From assembly GCA_037157565.1 (NCBI GenBank), contig JAZHRO010000054.1, forward strand, positions 16,785,501 to 16,849,500: DNA of 64,000 nucleotides, read 5' to 3'. This document shows, in pieces, positions 35,601 to 45,068 of this stretch. The notes under the pieces are model-generated. The model worked only from the letters and a program-made list of their open reading frames with translations. It was not told the DNA's origin and did no database searches. How positions within the stretch are numbered: the first letter of the stretch is position 1; each line of letters begins with the position of its first letter. Both the position numbers and the translations under genes were made by a program. This DNA comes from Thalassia testudinum (taxonomy: Eukaryota; Streptophyta; Magnoliopsida; Alismatales; Hydrocharitaceae).

Positions 35601-38600
35601 AGAAATGAATGCTGAACTGGCTGAAGGGGAGACATCAATCTGTTGTTTTCTTTAATTACTAGGAAAAGCATTAGGGATATATTGAGGTTGTAGATATTTA
35701 TGAAATGACATGATTTTGCTCTGAGAGAGCATGACTTTCGAGGAGTCAGTGGCCTAAGTTGGAAGCTGAGGTTGTTGGAGCCTTTGATAACTCACGGGGC
35801 ATGCTTGGCTGGCCTACATAGGTTGTTCTTAGATGATGCTGGAGAGTGGTTGCATAGGATCTTGTTGTGGCAAGGGGGGACCTTTGGGGGAGGGTTGATT
35901 TGGAAATGTCACATCATTCATTTTCTTTTTAAATTTATTTGATACCTAATACTAGAGCAATTGCCAAGTATCATTCTGTGTATTCGATCATCTCAAATGG
36001 TGCTACACTTTGTTCCCAGTGGCTTGGTAGAACTGACGCAGATGGCATTTGTAGTAGGAAGATGTTGGAAGGTTTCTTTGCAGAAACCTTTAAGTATGAA
36101 GCATTTGTTTCGGGGCAGATTTTGCTATGGACTTGAGTTAGGTCATCAACGGAAATGTTTTTTGGCATGTTCAATTGATTCATGAATTTCCACTTCACAG
36201 GGTTTTCATTGACTTGGACAAGAGGCTTGTATAGTGTGGACGTATGGACCTTGATCATCTTGCTGATGGACATATACGATGGAATTACTTCAACTTTCCA
36301 AAGGAGTTGCTCTGTAGCTTTATTGCTTCTTGTGTTGGTGGCTAATTTGCTTATAAAGAATGGCTATGAGGGGCATATGGAAATGTGCTAGAGGTTTTAT
36401 AAATTCATTCATTCAGTATGTAGATGATTCTTTTCATCACAATGGAGATGCATGAGCTTTAAAGTTACTATTTGTCCTTTTCTGTGCTTCTGATTCTCAT
36501 ACACATAACATTGGACAATGTGCATTCTGCTTCTTAAAAGGTAGATTTGAGAGTTAAATGGTACCATGTAAGTGACTTATGACCAATCTGTATCATGGTA
36601 ATCTCCTGATGAATCTGATAAAAGGAGTCATATCATTTTTATTGCTGTACATGTCACATCGAGTCACATTCTCTTCACTGTCTAATAGGACATGTTTTTA
36701 TCACCTGTGTGAGGTATGATGCTGTTCATAATCCAAGTACTCACCAAAATATCATCCTTCTTCCACATTGCATATTTCTCTGTTTTGACTTGGGGTTGGA
36801 CTCCAAGGGTATATCTTCTTTATCATGTGCCCTAGGAGACCATCTTGGATAGTTGGGTTCATCCAACTCAAAAGTGGTGCAGAAAGAATGGGTTTCCATG
36901 ACTCCTAAAATCTGCTGAAGTCTCTGATGTAATGCCAGGGTTATCTGAGCCTATCAATCCTGTAGACGAGGATGACATCTTTCCTGGATCCACAGCCCAC
37001 AGATAAGATAACAACTGTGGGAGTTTCTTCAAAAGTATCCGATTGGGTATGCAAAAAAACAAAAGGATCTGGTGTGTTGCATCAAATCTGATCGGAGAAG
37101 TTCAGGCAAGAGTAAAAGCCTAATTGAAGATCGGGGACTGAGAAAGCCTGATAGGGAACAATCTGGCACCGCCTGATTTGCTGCACAGCAATCAGCTGAT
37201 CAGGCAAATCAAGCAATCAGGCAAAACAAGTGGAGCCTGATCAGGTGGCAATAACGGTCACGTTGCCAATGGTTGCAGCACAACCACTCTAGAGAGCTGG
37301 TGGCCTCTTGGTTGATTGTAGAGAGCCAATGGTGTCCTTTGCGAAGATCAATACAGTGGAAAACAAGTTCTCTGGGTGGTGGAAGAAAAGAGGATGGGAA
37401 GGGCGTACAGCTCCTACTACTCAGGACTGTTGCTTTGATACTATATTGAGAGAAATGAGAGACCTAAATTTTGTTGAAAGGTTAGTCCTTAATATGCAGG
37501 GATAAATGGAGAAATTACAAGGCGGTTCAACCTAAAATAATAAATATGGTAAAATGCCAAAAGTGGAGACAAAATAATGAAGGATCATTTCTGCCTAAGG
37601 CTGTCAAAGGTGAGAGGTGCTAAAAGGAAAGGGGAGGGTCCAAAATGCCTGAGGCACTAGGTGCTTGCCCAAGAAAAATGAGGCGCTAATATACACACAA
37701 CCAAAATATGGTATGTTATGATTGCATATATATAATATATAAGATATACAAGTGATTAGACAAACAAGCGCAATGTACATACATATGCACATTTATATAT
37801 ATCATAAGTGTGTAAACAATTTCCTACATTTATATATGCACATATGTAAATGTACACATAGTATTTATATGCTATACTTATGCACATGTGTGTGTATGTA
37901 CATATATATTTGTATGCATAAGTTGACATGTGCATACATACGTACCCAAACATGCAAATATGTGTCTATAAGCACATGTATATGTATATAACTATGCATA
38001 TGTGCATATATATATATGCATAGGTCTGTTTAACTAAGAGATAGTAGCAATAATTAAGTGATAAGAAATTAAAACCCTTAAAAGTATTTTAAAAAATAAA
38101 AAAATTAGCAACCTAGTGCCTTGGCCTAGGCATTCGCCTAGGCAGCACCTTAGGCAAATAAGGCGAGGCGAGCCTTGTTGAGGCGTTAGGGCCTTGCCTC
38201 GCCTCAACCTAGCGCCTAGGCACGCCTTGGCGAGTGCTTTGACAGCACTGTTTCTGCCACATGGTTTTGGAGTTGGCTGAGTCCTGTGAATAAACAATTT
38301 GAAGGATGAATTGGATGTATTTTAAACAATCCCATGCATATGAACTCTCTTCCCAAGGATATGTTTGAGTTTATTGTAATCAAGCATAAGATTTTAACTA
38401 GAAGAGACTGTGAGTTGCAACTGGGGTGGGATGTGTATCGAGTGGGTCAGAAGGGCATGACTTATCCAGCAGGATGAAAATCATCTTGAAACAACCAAAG
38501 GTGTTCTAGAACAACGTTCAAGATGTCGATAACCAACATGCATTTTTTTTTTTTTTTGAAAAGCCAAAGGGAGGTTATCCAAGTGATAACCACCCAAATT

Positions 38601-41600
38601 CATTTTATTCTAAGAAATCGGATTACATCAGGTATTACAAAATAGATCTCCAAAAAACCACTTGGGAGGAAATCGAAGGAACAAAATTCTGAACAGAGGG
38701 TCTCTCTCCCCTGAAAATCACCTTATTCCTCCCCAGCCAAACTCCCTTCAGGATTGCTAGAACCTTGGCTCTATCCTTCTTGGATCTGAAAGTGATCCCT
38801 TCGTTACATTGCCTCTACAGAACGAGGACCAGAAGGCAGCGACATCCTGATAGGTGATCCAATCGATCCCCGTTCTTTGCCAAACCTGCAACACAAAAGG
38901 ACATTGGAAAAATAGGTGCTGGATGTCCTTAGCTCCACCACAGAGAGAACAATTCAGGTCATTCGTCTGGCTCCACCTCGCTCTCCATCTCTTGGTCATA
39001 ATTCTCTCCTTTATCACCAACTAAGCGAAGATCTTCACTTTCTAAGGGCATTCCGCTGTCCAAAGCAATCCACAGTCTCGCAAGAAATCAATGTCCGTGC
39101 TGACCGTGCCACTCCCTAATATGCGGAAAATCTTTGCCATCGAAAAGTCTCTTTCCTCCCAGGAGAGAGTATTGTGACCATCCTCCGGTGCCTAACCTTC
39201 CAACTCCTGTAACAACCATTGGAACTCCTCACACCTTTGGTTCGAGAGGCTCCCTCGAAAAATCAGGCACCAAGTACCATCCCAACAACTTCCCACCGTG
39301 GCTTCCGGGTCCACAACACTCCCAAAGGGGCAGGGAAACCTTCCTTGCCACCGTTGCCAAGCCCCTGAGAAAGTGGGAGGCTCTTGGAGGAGGGGAAACT
39401 AGTGGCCCCCATGACAGGAAAGGGCCATAACACTGCCGCATAACATCACCGAAGAGCCCCTATTCTTGTCCCATCAACTTGGTAATCCACTTCATGAGGA
39501 GGCTGATGTTTACCATGTCCAATCCCTAACCCCCAGACCCTTTCCTGTATCGGTCTACATACCTCCTCCCAGGCTACCAACCTCGCCTCCCTGCCTATTG
39601 ACCCCACATTTTCCTAGAAGAAATCTCTCATCAAACCCGAGATTTTCTCAATCTGGTGTGGCAACCTGAAGACTGAAAGGAAATACGACGGTATAGACGC
39701 TAGAACCGCCTTCACCAAGGTCAATCTTCCACCTCTAGAAAGGAGTCTAGAAGACCATGCCGCCAACCTCCCATCCATCCTCTCCAGCAGAGAAAGCCAA
39801 TCCTGTACCTTGAGCCGCCAATCTGATAGCGGAAGTCTCAGATATATCAACGGCAAGGAGCCCAAATATGTCCCTAAAGCCTCACCCACCCTCCCTGCCT
39901 CTGCAACCGACAAATTAAAGGGAACGGAAGTTGACTTTTGATAATTTATCTGCAGCCTCGACGCCTCGCCAAAAGCTCCAGAAGGATTCTCATCCTTCTG
40001 GCCTCCAGATCTGTATACTCGGCCAGAAACACTATATCATCAACATAATGTAGGACTACTGTCTCCCTGTCCTCTCCAACCACAAAACCTCTGATCAGAC
40101 CCCTAGTGTAGGCCCTATGCGTTGCTTGCGCTAAAGCATCTGTCGCAAGTATAAAGAGCATAGGTGCCAAAGGGCAACCCTTTTTAACCCCTCTCCTAGG
40201 CTGTATCCATCCACCTGTTGAGTTCCCATTAATCAGGACTGAAAAGGATGTCGTCGTCACGCACCTCTTCATCTAATCAATCCAGACTGCGAGAAAACCC
40301 CTCCTCAACAAGGAAGCCCATAAGAAATCCCACTGAACCGAGTTGTATGACTTGCTAAAGTCCACCTTCCACAAAAAGGCTCGTTTCTTCTCCCTCCTCC
40401 AAGAGGCCAAAGCCTCCAAAGTAACCACAAAACCATCCAAGATCCTTCTTCCTGGGATGAAAGCCATCTGAACCGAGGAAATCAGGTCACCAAGAATATC
40501 CTCGAGCCTGTTGGCCAAGACCTTAGCAACAATAAGATAAGCAGCATTTGACAATGCAATTGGTCTAAAATCCTAGATCGCTTTTGCCCCTTCCTTCTTA
40601 GGCAGCAGAAACAAATATCTATTTATTTTATCGAAATCTCTGTTCCTAGGTTCCTAGCTGCAAACTCCTCCATCATCTGCATCACATCCGCCCCCACCAA
40701 GGGCCAAAAATTCCCTGAAAAAGAAGATCGGGAAACCATTTGGGCCAAGACACCCCTTCTCATTCAAGCTTTAAACTGCCTGTCTCACCTCATCCTCCGA
40801 GAAGTCAGTAGTGAGTCTCTCTGCCTGAGCCTCCGTAACACTCTGCACAGCCCTCTCCACTTCCAGCCCCCCTAACACGCCTCCCAATGAAGTCTCTGAA
40901 GTAATCTGTCGCTACTCAACCCATTTCCCTACCTGAGGACTCCCCATGTATCAATATCTTCTCAATCCAGTTTCTCTTCCTCCTGGCAGAAGCCATTTGG
41001 CGGAAGAACATAGTATTGGAGTCTCCTTCCTTCAATCATCTCTGTCTCGACTTCGTCCTCCACTCCATCTCTGCCTTCTTGGCCTCCTCCTGCACCACCC
41101 GTGTCATTCTCGCCCTAGTCTTCCTATCCTCTGAAGAGATAGGGGCTTGCTTCTCCTGCTTGCCAATCCTAGTAATCTCTGTCAAGACTTCCTCCTTCTT
41201 GATCCTCCTGGATTCCCTGAGCTCCCTCCTATACACCTTCAAATGATCTCGCAGTGTATTCAGTTTCTTAGCCAGACAACATGTTGCCGACCCCTCCACC
41301 TCTATGGACTTCCATTTCTCCTCCACCATACTCTTGAAACCCTCCTCTATCAGCCAAAATCTATCAAATTTGAAATAAGTTTCAAACCATACCCCCATAT
41401 TTGTCCTTCAGATAAGAGGCGTATGGTCCGAGAAAGGTCTCTCCAAAGTAGCCACATTCGTCACAGGGAAATCCTCCATGAATTCCACGCTGGAAAGGAA
41501 TCTGTCAATCCTAGACATCTGGCCGCTGTTATTTCTTCAAGTGTAGGCACAAGATGTCAGAGCCCAATCCATGAGACCATGAGTAAAAACAAAGTCCACA

Positions 41601-44408
41601 AAAAGATCTGACCTGGGGTCCTGCCTTCCCCATCCTCCAGGCTTGTCCTTCACCTTTTATGGCCGACATGCTGTTGATACGGGGGTTTTGGGTGAAGGGC
41701 CATATTGACACGTAAAAGGTGTCAATATGTAGGTGTGCCAGCGATATGTTGACTGTATTGACCGTATCAACAATATATTGTGTCGACCATATCGATTGTG
41801 TTGCTGTTGTTGCTCTTGCGTGTTGCTGCTGTTGCTCCTGTGGCTACTAGCACCGGCTGGAGATGATTTGGAGCAGTGTTGAGGTGAGTGGTGGTGATGG
41901 CAGTGGCCTGTAGGTTCGACGGTGGTGTGGCTTGCGGGGAGGAGGGAGGAGAGGAGGTGGTTATAGTGCGGAAGGAGATGAGGCAAGGAGAGGGAAAAAG
42001 ATAAAGAGATGGGTGGTTGTTCGGTGGGGAAGGAACATGATAGGTGTGAGTCTTGTTGGAAAGGAAATAAATGAGAAAGAGGTGTTTCTTCATAAAAAAT
42101 TAATCGTGAAGTTCGTACCGATGGATATGATATGGTAAACTATATGTTGCATATAAATAAGATTAGGATATAACATCCTTATTCTTAGATAAATCTGCTA
42201 ATGCTTTGGTTTTCTTGAAATTCTAATCATTTTAACTACTTCTGTCATTTTCGTTAGCATGCTCTCGATGTGCCTCCGAAATGAATTTTTGTTTTTTTTG
42301 GGCATTGAAATCTAATGTTAGAATACGAATGTTTCTGTGGAGTGCCCTCGGTGTGCCTCTGAAATACGTACTTGGAGATTTATCGAAATGACATTGAAAT
42401 CGACATTTAAAATCCTAGTCTAGAATTTAGGGAGGTTGATCAGGACTTTCTATTTTTGGATACATGGTGATGTGTCTTTTAGACTGACAGCCCTAGGTGG
42501 ATGTCTAAGTCAAATAAAGGATATTGGGTCGGAAGAGCGGGACTTGGTCTTGGGGAAGAAATTTCTGTTAGCAAAGAGTTTTCTTATGGTGCAGCTAATG
42601 GATGCCCATGGAGAGGTGTTTTATTCCATTTACAGTACTGAAAGATATTTGGAATATGTTTTTGTCATTTTTGTAAAGGAGGATTTCTAAGATCTTTTTG
42701 GCAAAGGAGTTTATATGGTGTTTCAGAATATTTTTTGGAAGATGAAGTAATTTTAGGTTCTTGAAGGATGATTTGATGGATAAGAAAGCATTTGGGAATT
42801 CATTCAGCATGAGAATCTTCTTGATGCTTGAATTGGGTGGAATCTGGATGCCCTGGTCAAATAGCAAATTTAGACACGTGGGCAAATCAGAGTTGATAGC
42901 TTTGTTGAGTACGGTGCAGGTTGCCACATGATTGTGCTAGTTAGGGGCAGCTCTCTGCATGGCTATCTTATGGCTGCTTGTTCTCAGAAATTTTTTAATG
43001 AGTCGCTGCTCTAGGAATTACTTGTGTAATCTGCAGCCAGTGTTATCTGATTAAATGAGGGAAGTCATTTGACTGGGCTAGAGTTCTGACTCACGTCAGA
43101 AAGTAGAATATCCTTGTGGCTTTTTGGTAGAAAGAGGATCCTTAACAAAGTAGTGTGAGCTAGATGAATAATCTGGGTTTTTTCATCTCTTGCAAGGTAT
43201 AAGTTACTTACATCACGATATCTTGGTCTTTGTCGTCCTGATTTTGGCTTTTTTATCATGGATATTGCTTTGCGCATTATGGCATTTCCATGCGGGGGGG
43301 AAAAACCAATCTTGCACTTATTTTATATTTACAAGGTACCCGCTATGTTAATTTTTGCGTTGATCTTCCTTATATGTGCAAAACTGTATACTGCATGGTC
43401 TTCCAAATCTTGCATGATCGATGAAGCTCATTTCCTGGGCACATCTCGTGGTTCGTGTCTTTTGCATCTCTTTGCCCTATCTTCCTGAAAGGTTGATCGA
43501 CGTTAAGCTTTTCCCCCCAATTAATGTGATGCTACAGGTTGTTGAGTGACATATTGCCTTCAACTTATTCCTTCACATGCATACTGTAGAAGGTGTCTAA
43601 CCACCTTTTTGTCCAGATTGTAATCAAGAGAGCTCGCAATGTTGCACAAGCTGCGTGGTCTCGTCCAAATCTGTCAGCATGGTCGTGTATGGGGCCCCGC
43701 CGTCTGCATGCCAACTTCTCTACGAGTTCAAAGTCTTCCACAGGGAACTGCCCAGAAACCACGGTCTTAACCAGTGAAACATCTGAATCTTCTTTGGTGA
43801 CCTTGGAGTCATCAACCGGCGAATCTTCTGAAGCGCTAACTGAGAGCTCCTTAACTGTTGAAACAGTTGCACACGACGAGCATGATGAGGATCTGGACGT
43901 CAGTAACAATGAACATTGCGAGAGTGATGAGCTTGTGGGCAACGGCCAGCCCGAAGGCAGTATTACTGAAGAGGAGTTGTGGCAGCAGCTTGAGAATGAT
44001 TTGCGTAGGCGGTCTGAGTGTGAAGCGGACAGCGATTTGGTAAATGAGATCCGAGAGGAGGAAAAGGCAGCCGTTGCTGAAGTTGGCAGGAGCTCGTGCG
44101 AGGGCTGTGTCTCTGAATCAATAGAGGCACGGCGTTTTTTCCCTCCTGGGAGGCTTATGCACATAGTGCCCTTCCCCGAGGAGCACGGGGATGCTACTGA
44201 TATGGAGAGCCATACCACTAGCTCACAACCAGGAACCCGTTTTGGAATATTTTTAACACCGAGGATATTATACGGTAAGATCAGGCTATCTCAGATGATG
44301 GTCAATGACCACTATATGCCCATGTATAGGAAAAATATCGAGAAACTAATAACCGACCTCGAGAAAGAAGCTGCTGCAGATTCCAGCAAACCTTCGGAGG
44401 GAGAATAG
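5089..44408 (+). CDS. Class 3 lipase / diacylglycerol-lipase-like protein (7 exons, 663 aa)
   Basis: Coding exons: 5089-5418, 31456-31653, 32271-32543, 32625-32727, 33363-33481, 33582-33758 and 43617-44408. All joins keep frame and use GT-AG. The protein begins MATATMATAAGAAALLYY, a short hydrophobic N-terminus, followed by an acidic Glu-rich tract from a (GAG)-like run. The N-terminal lipase domain includes WFETISTLSETLRFTYSET. The alpha/beta-hydrolase core includes RGTHSIKDTLTAATGAVVPF and the nucleophile elbow VVGHSLGGG (Ser about 272). Probable Asp about 325 lies in NGADLVP. The C-terminal FFPPGRLMHIVPF (about 572-586) and NDHYMPMY (His about 632) resemble the end of sn-1 diacylglycerol lipases. 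The length matches the Arabidopsis homologues (about 640 aa). Expected role is hydrolysis of mono/diacylglycerol at membranes; the substrate is inferred from family. Introns 1 (26.0 kb) and 6 (9.9 kb) are swollen by transposons, yet no exon is broken. AATAAA at 44704 is a possible poly(A) signal. Confidence 0.92.
5419..6184 (+). other. Start of lipase intron 1, unique-looking sequence
   Basis: The donor is CAG|GTGAGG. Short ORFs on both strands have no recognisable domain, and I see no repeat structure. This appears to be original intron sequence before the first insertion. Confidence 0.6.
6721..7804 (+). pseudogene. LINE copy 1 ORF1 remnant (CCHC zinc-knuckle protein)
   Basis: Two consecutive CX2CX4HX4C knuckles are readable: CFKCRGQGHLVRDC and, directly after it, CLRCGKLGHRRASC. 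They lie in the first 40-60 residues of the 6721-7041 frame. Downstream frames carry RQVVEAIVAPFAQV and SWVILVQSKEEGQRSYAEVV, which match the ORF1 of LINE copy 2 (EVVEAIVVPFTRV). Such ORF1 proteins bind element RNA. The reading frame is broken into several pieces, so no functional product is expected. The knuckles sit at the N-terminal side of what survives, and the true start codon cannot be fixed. Confidence 0.8.
9339..9440. repeat. 34-bp tandem repeat, three units
   Basis: Nearly identical units beginning ACATTTCCAGTTCC start at 9339, 9373 and 9407. They lie inside LTR copy 3; copies 1 and 2 have no comparable triplication. Confidence 0.95.
10604..10933. repeat. 165-bp tandem duplication in LTR copy 3
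   Basis: Two GC-rich units start at 10604 and 10769, both with a GGGAGGACTTCC-like opening and both containing CTTGCGCACGCCGACCTG and TGAGCTTCTCCGGCGAGC. They lie just upstream of the TATA-like box. A long open frame across them (10128-10994) is a by-product of GC content and the duplication; I see no protein domain in it. Confidence 0.9.
10986..10990 (+). promoter_or_regulatory. Candidate TATA box of LTR family A
   Basis: GGGGGTATAAGTAGATGCGG is conserved in place on the corresponding strand of copy 2 (minus strand, about 1772-1790). The conservation and its distance from the LTR end support a core promoter and set the orientation of the LTRs. Confidence 0.6.
11195..14700 (+). pseudogene. 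LINE copy 1 ORF2 remnant (endonuclease and reverse transcriptase)
   Basis: ORF2 begins MVKVLTWNVRGLCDPTRRG at 11195, an apurinic-like endonuclease N-terminus, and continues through FLQETTL to GDFNVTL near 11635, where a stop occurs. Reverse transcriptase follows in several frames: IPGRYILDGYVAATEI, KVDFAKAYDSVEW and MQYADDTLFF. The catalytic YADD is intact. The C-terminal part has KVRIFAWLLRKGRL and a Cys/His zinc-binding segment ending RTWEQIGDRW. The frame ends at LSWSVVH with stop near 14700. A deletion near 12707-12725 removes part of the conserved RPISLSN-like block. It has several stops and frameshifts and is non-functional. No RNase H domain is seen. Confidence 0.88.
14746..14763 (+). 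other. 3' stem-loop of LINE copy 1
   Basis: AAAGGAT and ATCCTTT pair around a CACC loop, a few bases before the poly(A) run. Copies 2 and 3 have a longer hairpin at the same place, so the structure is a shared feature of the family's 3' end. Confidence 0.65.
15615..16145. repeat. AGACGTCT-like palindrome cluster in LTR family B
   Basis: Repeated degenerate motifs include CAGACATTTGG, CAGACGTCTAAG, AGTCGTCTGGG, CAGACGTCTAA, CGGACATCTGG, CAGACATCTTG and GGACGTCTGAA, spaced roughly 20-60 bp. More occur after the LINE at 21960-22010. The same motif dominates parts of family A. Confidence 0.7.
16213..16239 (-). other. 3' stem-loop of LINE copy 2
   Basis: A perfect 11-bp stem, GGGTGATTATC with GATAATCACCC, encloses a 5-nt loop. 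It lies directly before the poly(A) tail on the minus strand and matches the hairpin at 38569-38595. Confidence 0.9.
16494..19822 (-). pseudogene. LINE copy 2 ORF2 remnant
   Basis: The minus-strand start ATG at 19822 reads MNGVITWNVWGLNNPTRRA, an endonuclease N-terminus. VAGGDFNVTLKVEDRPGGRG and SGQMSRIDRFLSN follow in other frames. The reverse transcriptase has GCPGPNGFHVFFFREFWPL and LLSRGGRLTLVKAVLAS. The catalytic YADD is replaced by QYANNTLF (about 17755-17792), losing both metal-binding aspartates. The C-terminal zinc segment reads CPLKVKIFTWLVRRGR and CPLCGRVVEDAQHLLLQCPF. Several frameshifts and stops are present. No RNase H domain is seen. It cannot encode an active enzyme. Confidence 0.9.
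19880..21900 (-). pseudogene. LINE copy 2 ORF1 remnant
   Basis: One zinc knuckle is readable, CFKCLCNDHWIKDC (about 21640-21700), followed by ETWRCWR; the second knuckle is partly lost. Further along come EVVEAIVVPFTRV and RKVLLRLRGSSWVV, which match ORF1 of LINE copy 1. The region is GC-rich with long open frames on both strands, most of them shadows. Frames change several times, so the start and end are approximate. Confidence 0.7.
22730..23034. mobile_element. PIF/Harbinger (Tourist-like) MITE
   Basis: A 305-bp element with imperfect terminal inverted repeats, GGTACCGTTTATTT on the left and GGTACTATTTGTTT as the reverse complement of the right end. It is flanked by TAA on both sides (22727-22729 and 23035-23037). 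The 3-bp TAA TSD is typical of PIF/Harbinger. A 12-base G run at 22855-22866 lies inside. It carries no coding capacity. Confidence 0.78.
23038..24979 (+). other. Lipase intron 1, no gene seen
   Basis: AT-rich intron sequence with short ORFs of no recognisable domain. A (TTA)9 microsatellite lies at 24141-24168. No element boundaries or coding signature could be supported. Confidence 0.6.
24141..24168. repeat. (TTA)9 microsatellite
   Basis: Nine consecutive TTA units. Confidence 0.95.
24988..25573. mobile_element. hAT-type MITE, TSD GGTAGGGA
   Basis: A 586-bp element that begins TAGGGTGGAGCATTCAG and ends in the inverted CATTGGACCC...TTTCACCCTA-type terminus (TAGGGTGAAACATT as reverse complement). 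It is flanked by the exact 8-bp repeat GGTAGGGA (24980-24987 and 25574-25581). It has no transposase. It is unusually rich in GGCCCA/GGGCC motifs. The TIRs are related in style, but not identical, to the TAGGGATGCAAAC element at 6193. Confidence 0.88.
25582..27826 (+). other. Lipase intron 1 with degenerate repeats
   Basis: Holds a 20-base G run (26359-26378), a 161-bp-offset duplication (26672-26960), and CACTAAGTGGGGTCAACTGT at about 26539, which resembles the conserved 3' block of plant RTE/Au-SINE retroposons. Blocks with ATTTACGTGG and a TATTTATAGAGG-like TATA (about 26400-26490) hint at an old LTR fragment. No gene is supported. Confidence 0.5.
26672..26965. repeat. Direct duplication, 161-bp offset
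   Basis: Both units contain CTCACATCTCCTGATT, GGGCATTTACTG and CTTTTTTGCAAATGTCTAAA in the same order. They begin at about 26672 and 26833 and differ by scattered substitutions, indicating an old tandem duplication, probably within a retroposon tail. Confidence 0.85.
27827..28092 (-). mobile_element. Copia-type LTR with adjoining polypurine tract
   Basis: On the minus strand the LTR starts TGTTGAAAGAATAGGG at 28092 and ends TTTAACA at 27827. It has TATAAATAGG in the middle and the GGGTTTACGTGGAAACC block common in Copia LTRs. Directly upstream on the minus strand is CATGCTCCAGCTTGAGAGAG, which matches the Copia polypurine-tract context (usually GCTTGAGGGGGAG). So this is a 3' LTR with a stub of internal region (28093 to about 28320). 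The 5' LTR is missing. Confidence 0.75.
29040..29290. repeat. 115-bp tandem duplication rich in TTGTAATAC
   Basis: GCATAAAG...ACAACTATATAGAAGT recurs at 29064 and 29179, and the flanking TAGATAA and ACTTGTAATACAA blocks keep the same order. The whole tract is an AT-rich degenerate repeat of TTGTAATACAA-like words. Confidence 0.85.
29588..29613. repeat. (GA)n microsatellite
   Basis: Thirteen consecutive GA units within intron 1. Confidence 0.95.
33759..37587 (+). other. First part of lipase intron 6
   Basis: No gene is supported. Short ORFs near 34.3, 34.7 and 36.0 kb have no recognisable domain. A block at about 37080-37260 is full of CCTGATCAGG-like words and may be a relic of an LTR, but no boundaries are visible. 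Confidence 0.55.
37596..38250. mobile_element. hAT-type nonautonomous element, TSD TTTCTGCC
   Basis: Flanked by the exact 8-bp repeat TTTCTGCC (37588-37595 and 38251-38258). The ends share the inverted block GGCTGTCAAAGGTGAG (left) and TGCTGTCAAAGCACTCGCC (right, reverse complement). The right part has overlapping GCCTAGGC/GGCGAGGC words. The middle (about 37750-38030) is a degenerate TATGCACATA-type low-complexity tract. No transposase is present. Confidence 0.85.
38569..38595 (-). other. 3' stem-loop of LINE copy 3
   Basis: GGGTGGTTATC pairs with GATAACCTCCC around ACTTG with one T-T mismatch. Compared with LINE copy 2 the sixth pair has changed from A-T to G-C, a compensatory change. Confidence 0.85.
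38757..41656 (-). pseudogene. LINE copy 3 ORF2 remnant
   Basis: Reading on the minus strand: the end of the endonuclease, then FETYFKFDRFWLIEEGFKS, then reverse transcriptase with NAAYLIVAKVLANRLEDILG, IPGRRILDGFVVTLEAL, KVDFSKSYNSVQWDFLW and HYVDDIVFLAEY (an intact DD pair). RLLSRGGRLTLVKAVLASIP follows, then the zinc-binding tail CSLCGGAKDIQHLFFQCPF. Stops and frameshifts separate these pieces. No RNase H is seen. Confidence 0.88.
41671..43616 (+). other. Last part of lipase intron 6, no gene seen
   Basis: Intron sequence between LINE copy 3 and the last lipase exon. Several short ORFs have no recognisable domain. The acceptor is TTTTTGTCCAG|ATTGTA at 43616/43617. Confidence 0.6.
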
Positions 44409-45068
44409 GGAATTACCACAGTTATGTTATAATTAATGGCTGTTGTAGGATTAACTTGGCACGTTTATGTCACCGTACATTGTATAATTGACGTGTCATC
44501 CACCATGCTTCTACATCTCTGCTCATTCGGTGGATCTTTGTGAATGAGATGTTGAAGAGACGTGGCTCTTTTCGTGCCTACAGGGTTGGCGAATGTGCAA
44601 CGTAATATCACATAACATGAGCAAAAGATGCATGTTTTCCATCTTGTATTCTCAACGAGGCGGTGAAATTAACTCTTTCTTTCAAGATGCTTTGCAAATC
44701 ATTAATAAAACACAACGTGATTGTGGTGATTACGATTGCGAAGCAGTGCATATACACGTATGACGCTTGCAGCTGACCAGCGCTTACGCTAGCGTTTGAT
44801 ACACCGTAACCTACGTAAACACAAATTTCAGCAGACTCATTATTTTAATCACGCCCTCTGATTGGTGTCGTCTATTACAATTTCGTAAAGGTTAGTACCA
44901 TTTTTGAAGGCAAATACCATTTGTTTCTCTCTGAATCATACGGTACTCACGCATCAGACTAAACCCCTTGCTTGCATGGGGCTATTCTCATTCGTTCCAA
45001 GTGGATTCACGGGGTATGGAAGGTTTGCTGTAGCTGAAGACGGTTCCCCTAGATTCATGAAATTGGAT
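44409..45068. other. Intergenic region between convergent genes
   Basis: Holds the 3' UTRs of the lipase (+) and the BRCT gene (-). AATAAA at 44704-44709 could serve the lipase. With only 660 bp between stop codons, transcripts may overlap at their 3' ends. No other gene is seen. Confidence 0.6.

Larger units (their letters stand above)
38546..41656 (-). mobile_element. LINE (L1-type) copy 3, 5'-truncated
   Basis: The poly(A) tail is the T run at 38543-38557. The element is collinear with LINE copy 2 until about 41656, inside the endonuclease, where homology stops, a usual 5' truncation from incomplete reverse transcription. A weak TSD is possible (CCAACATGC at 38533 against CCGACATGC at 41663). 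The 3' stem-loop is present. It lies in lipase intron 6, antisense to the gene. Confidence 0.9.

Noticed and set aside
43565..44218. 217-codon minus-strand open frame
   Set aside because: It is antisense to the last lipase exon, which has clear homology and the correct acceptor and stop.
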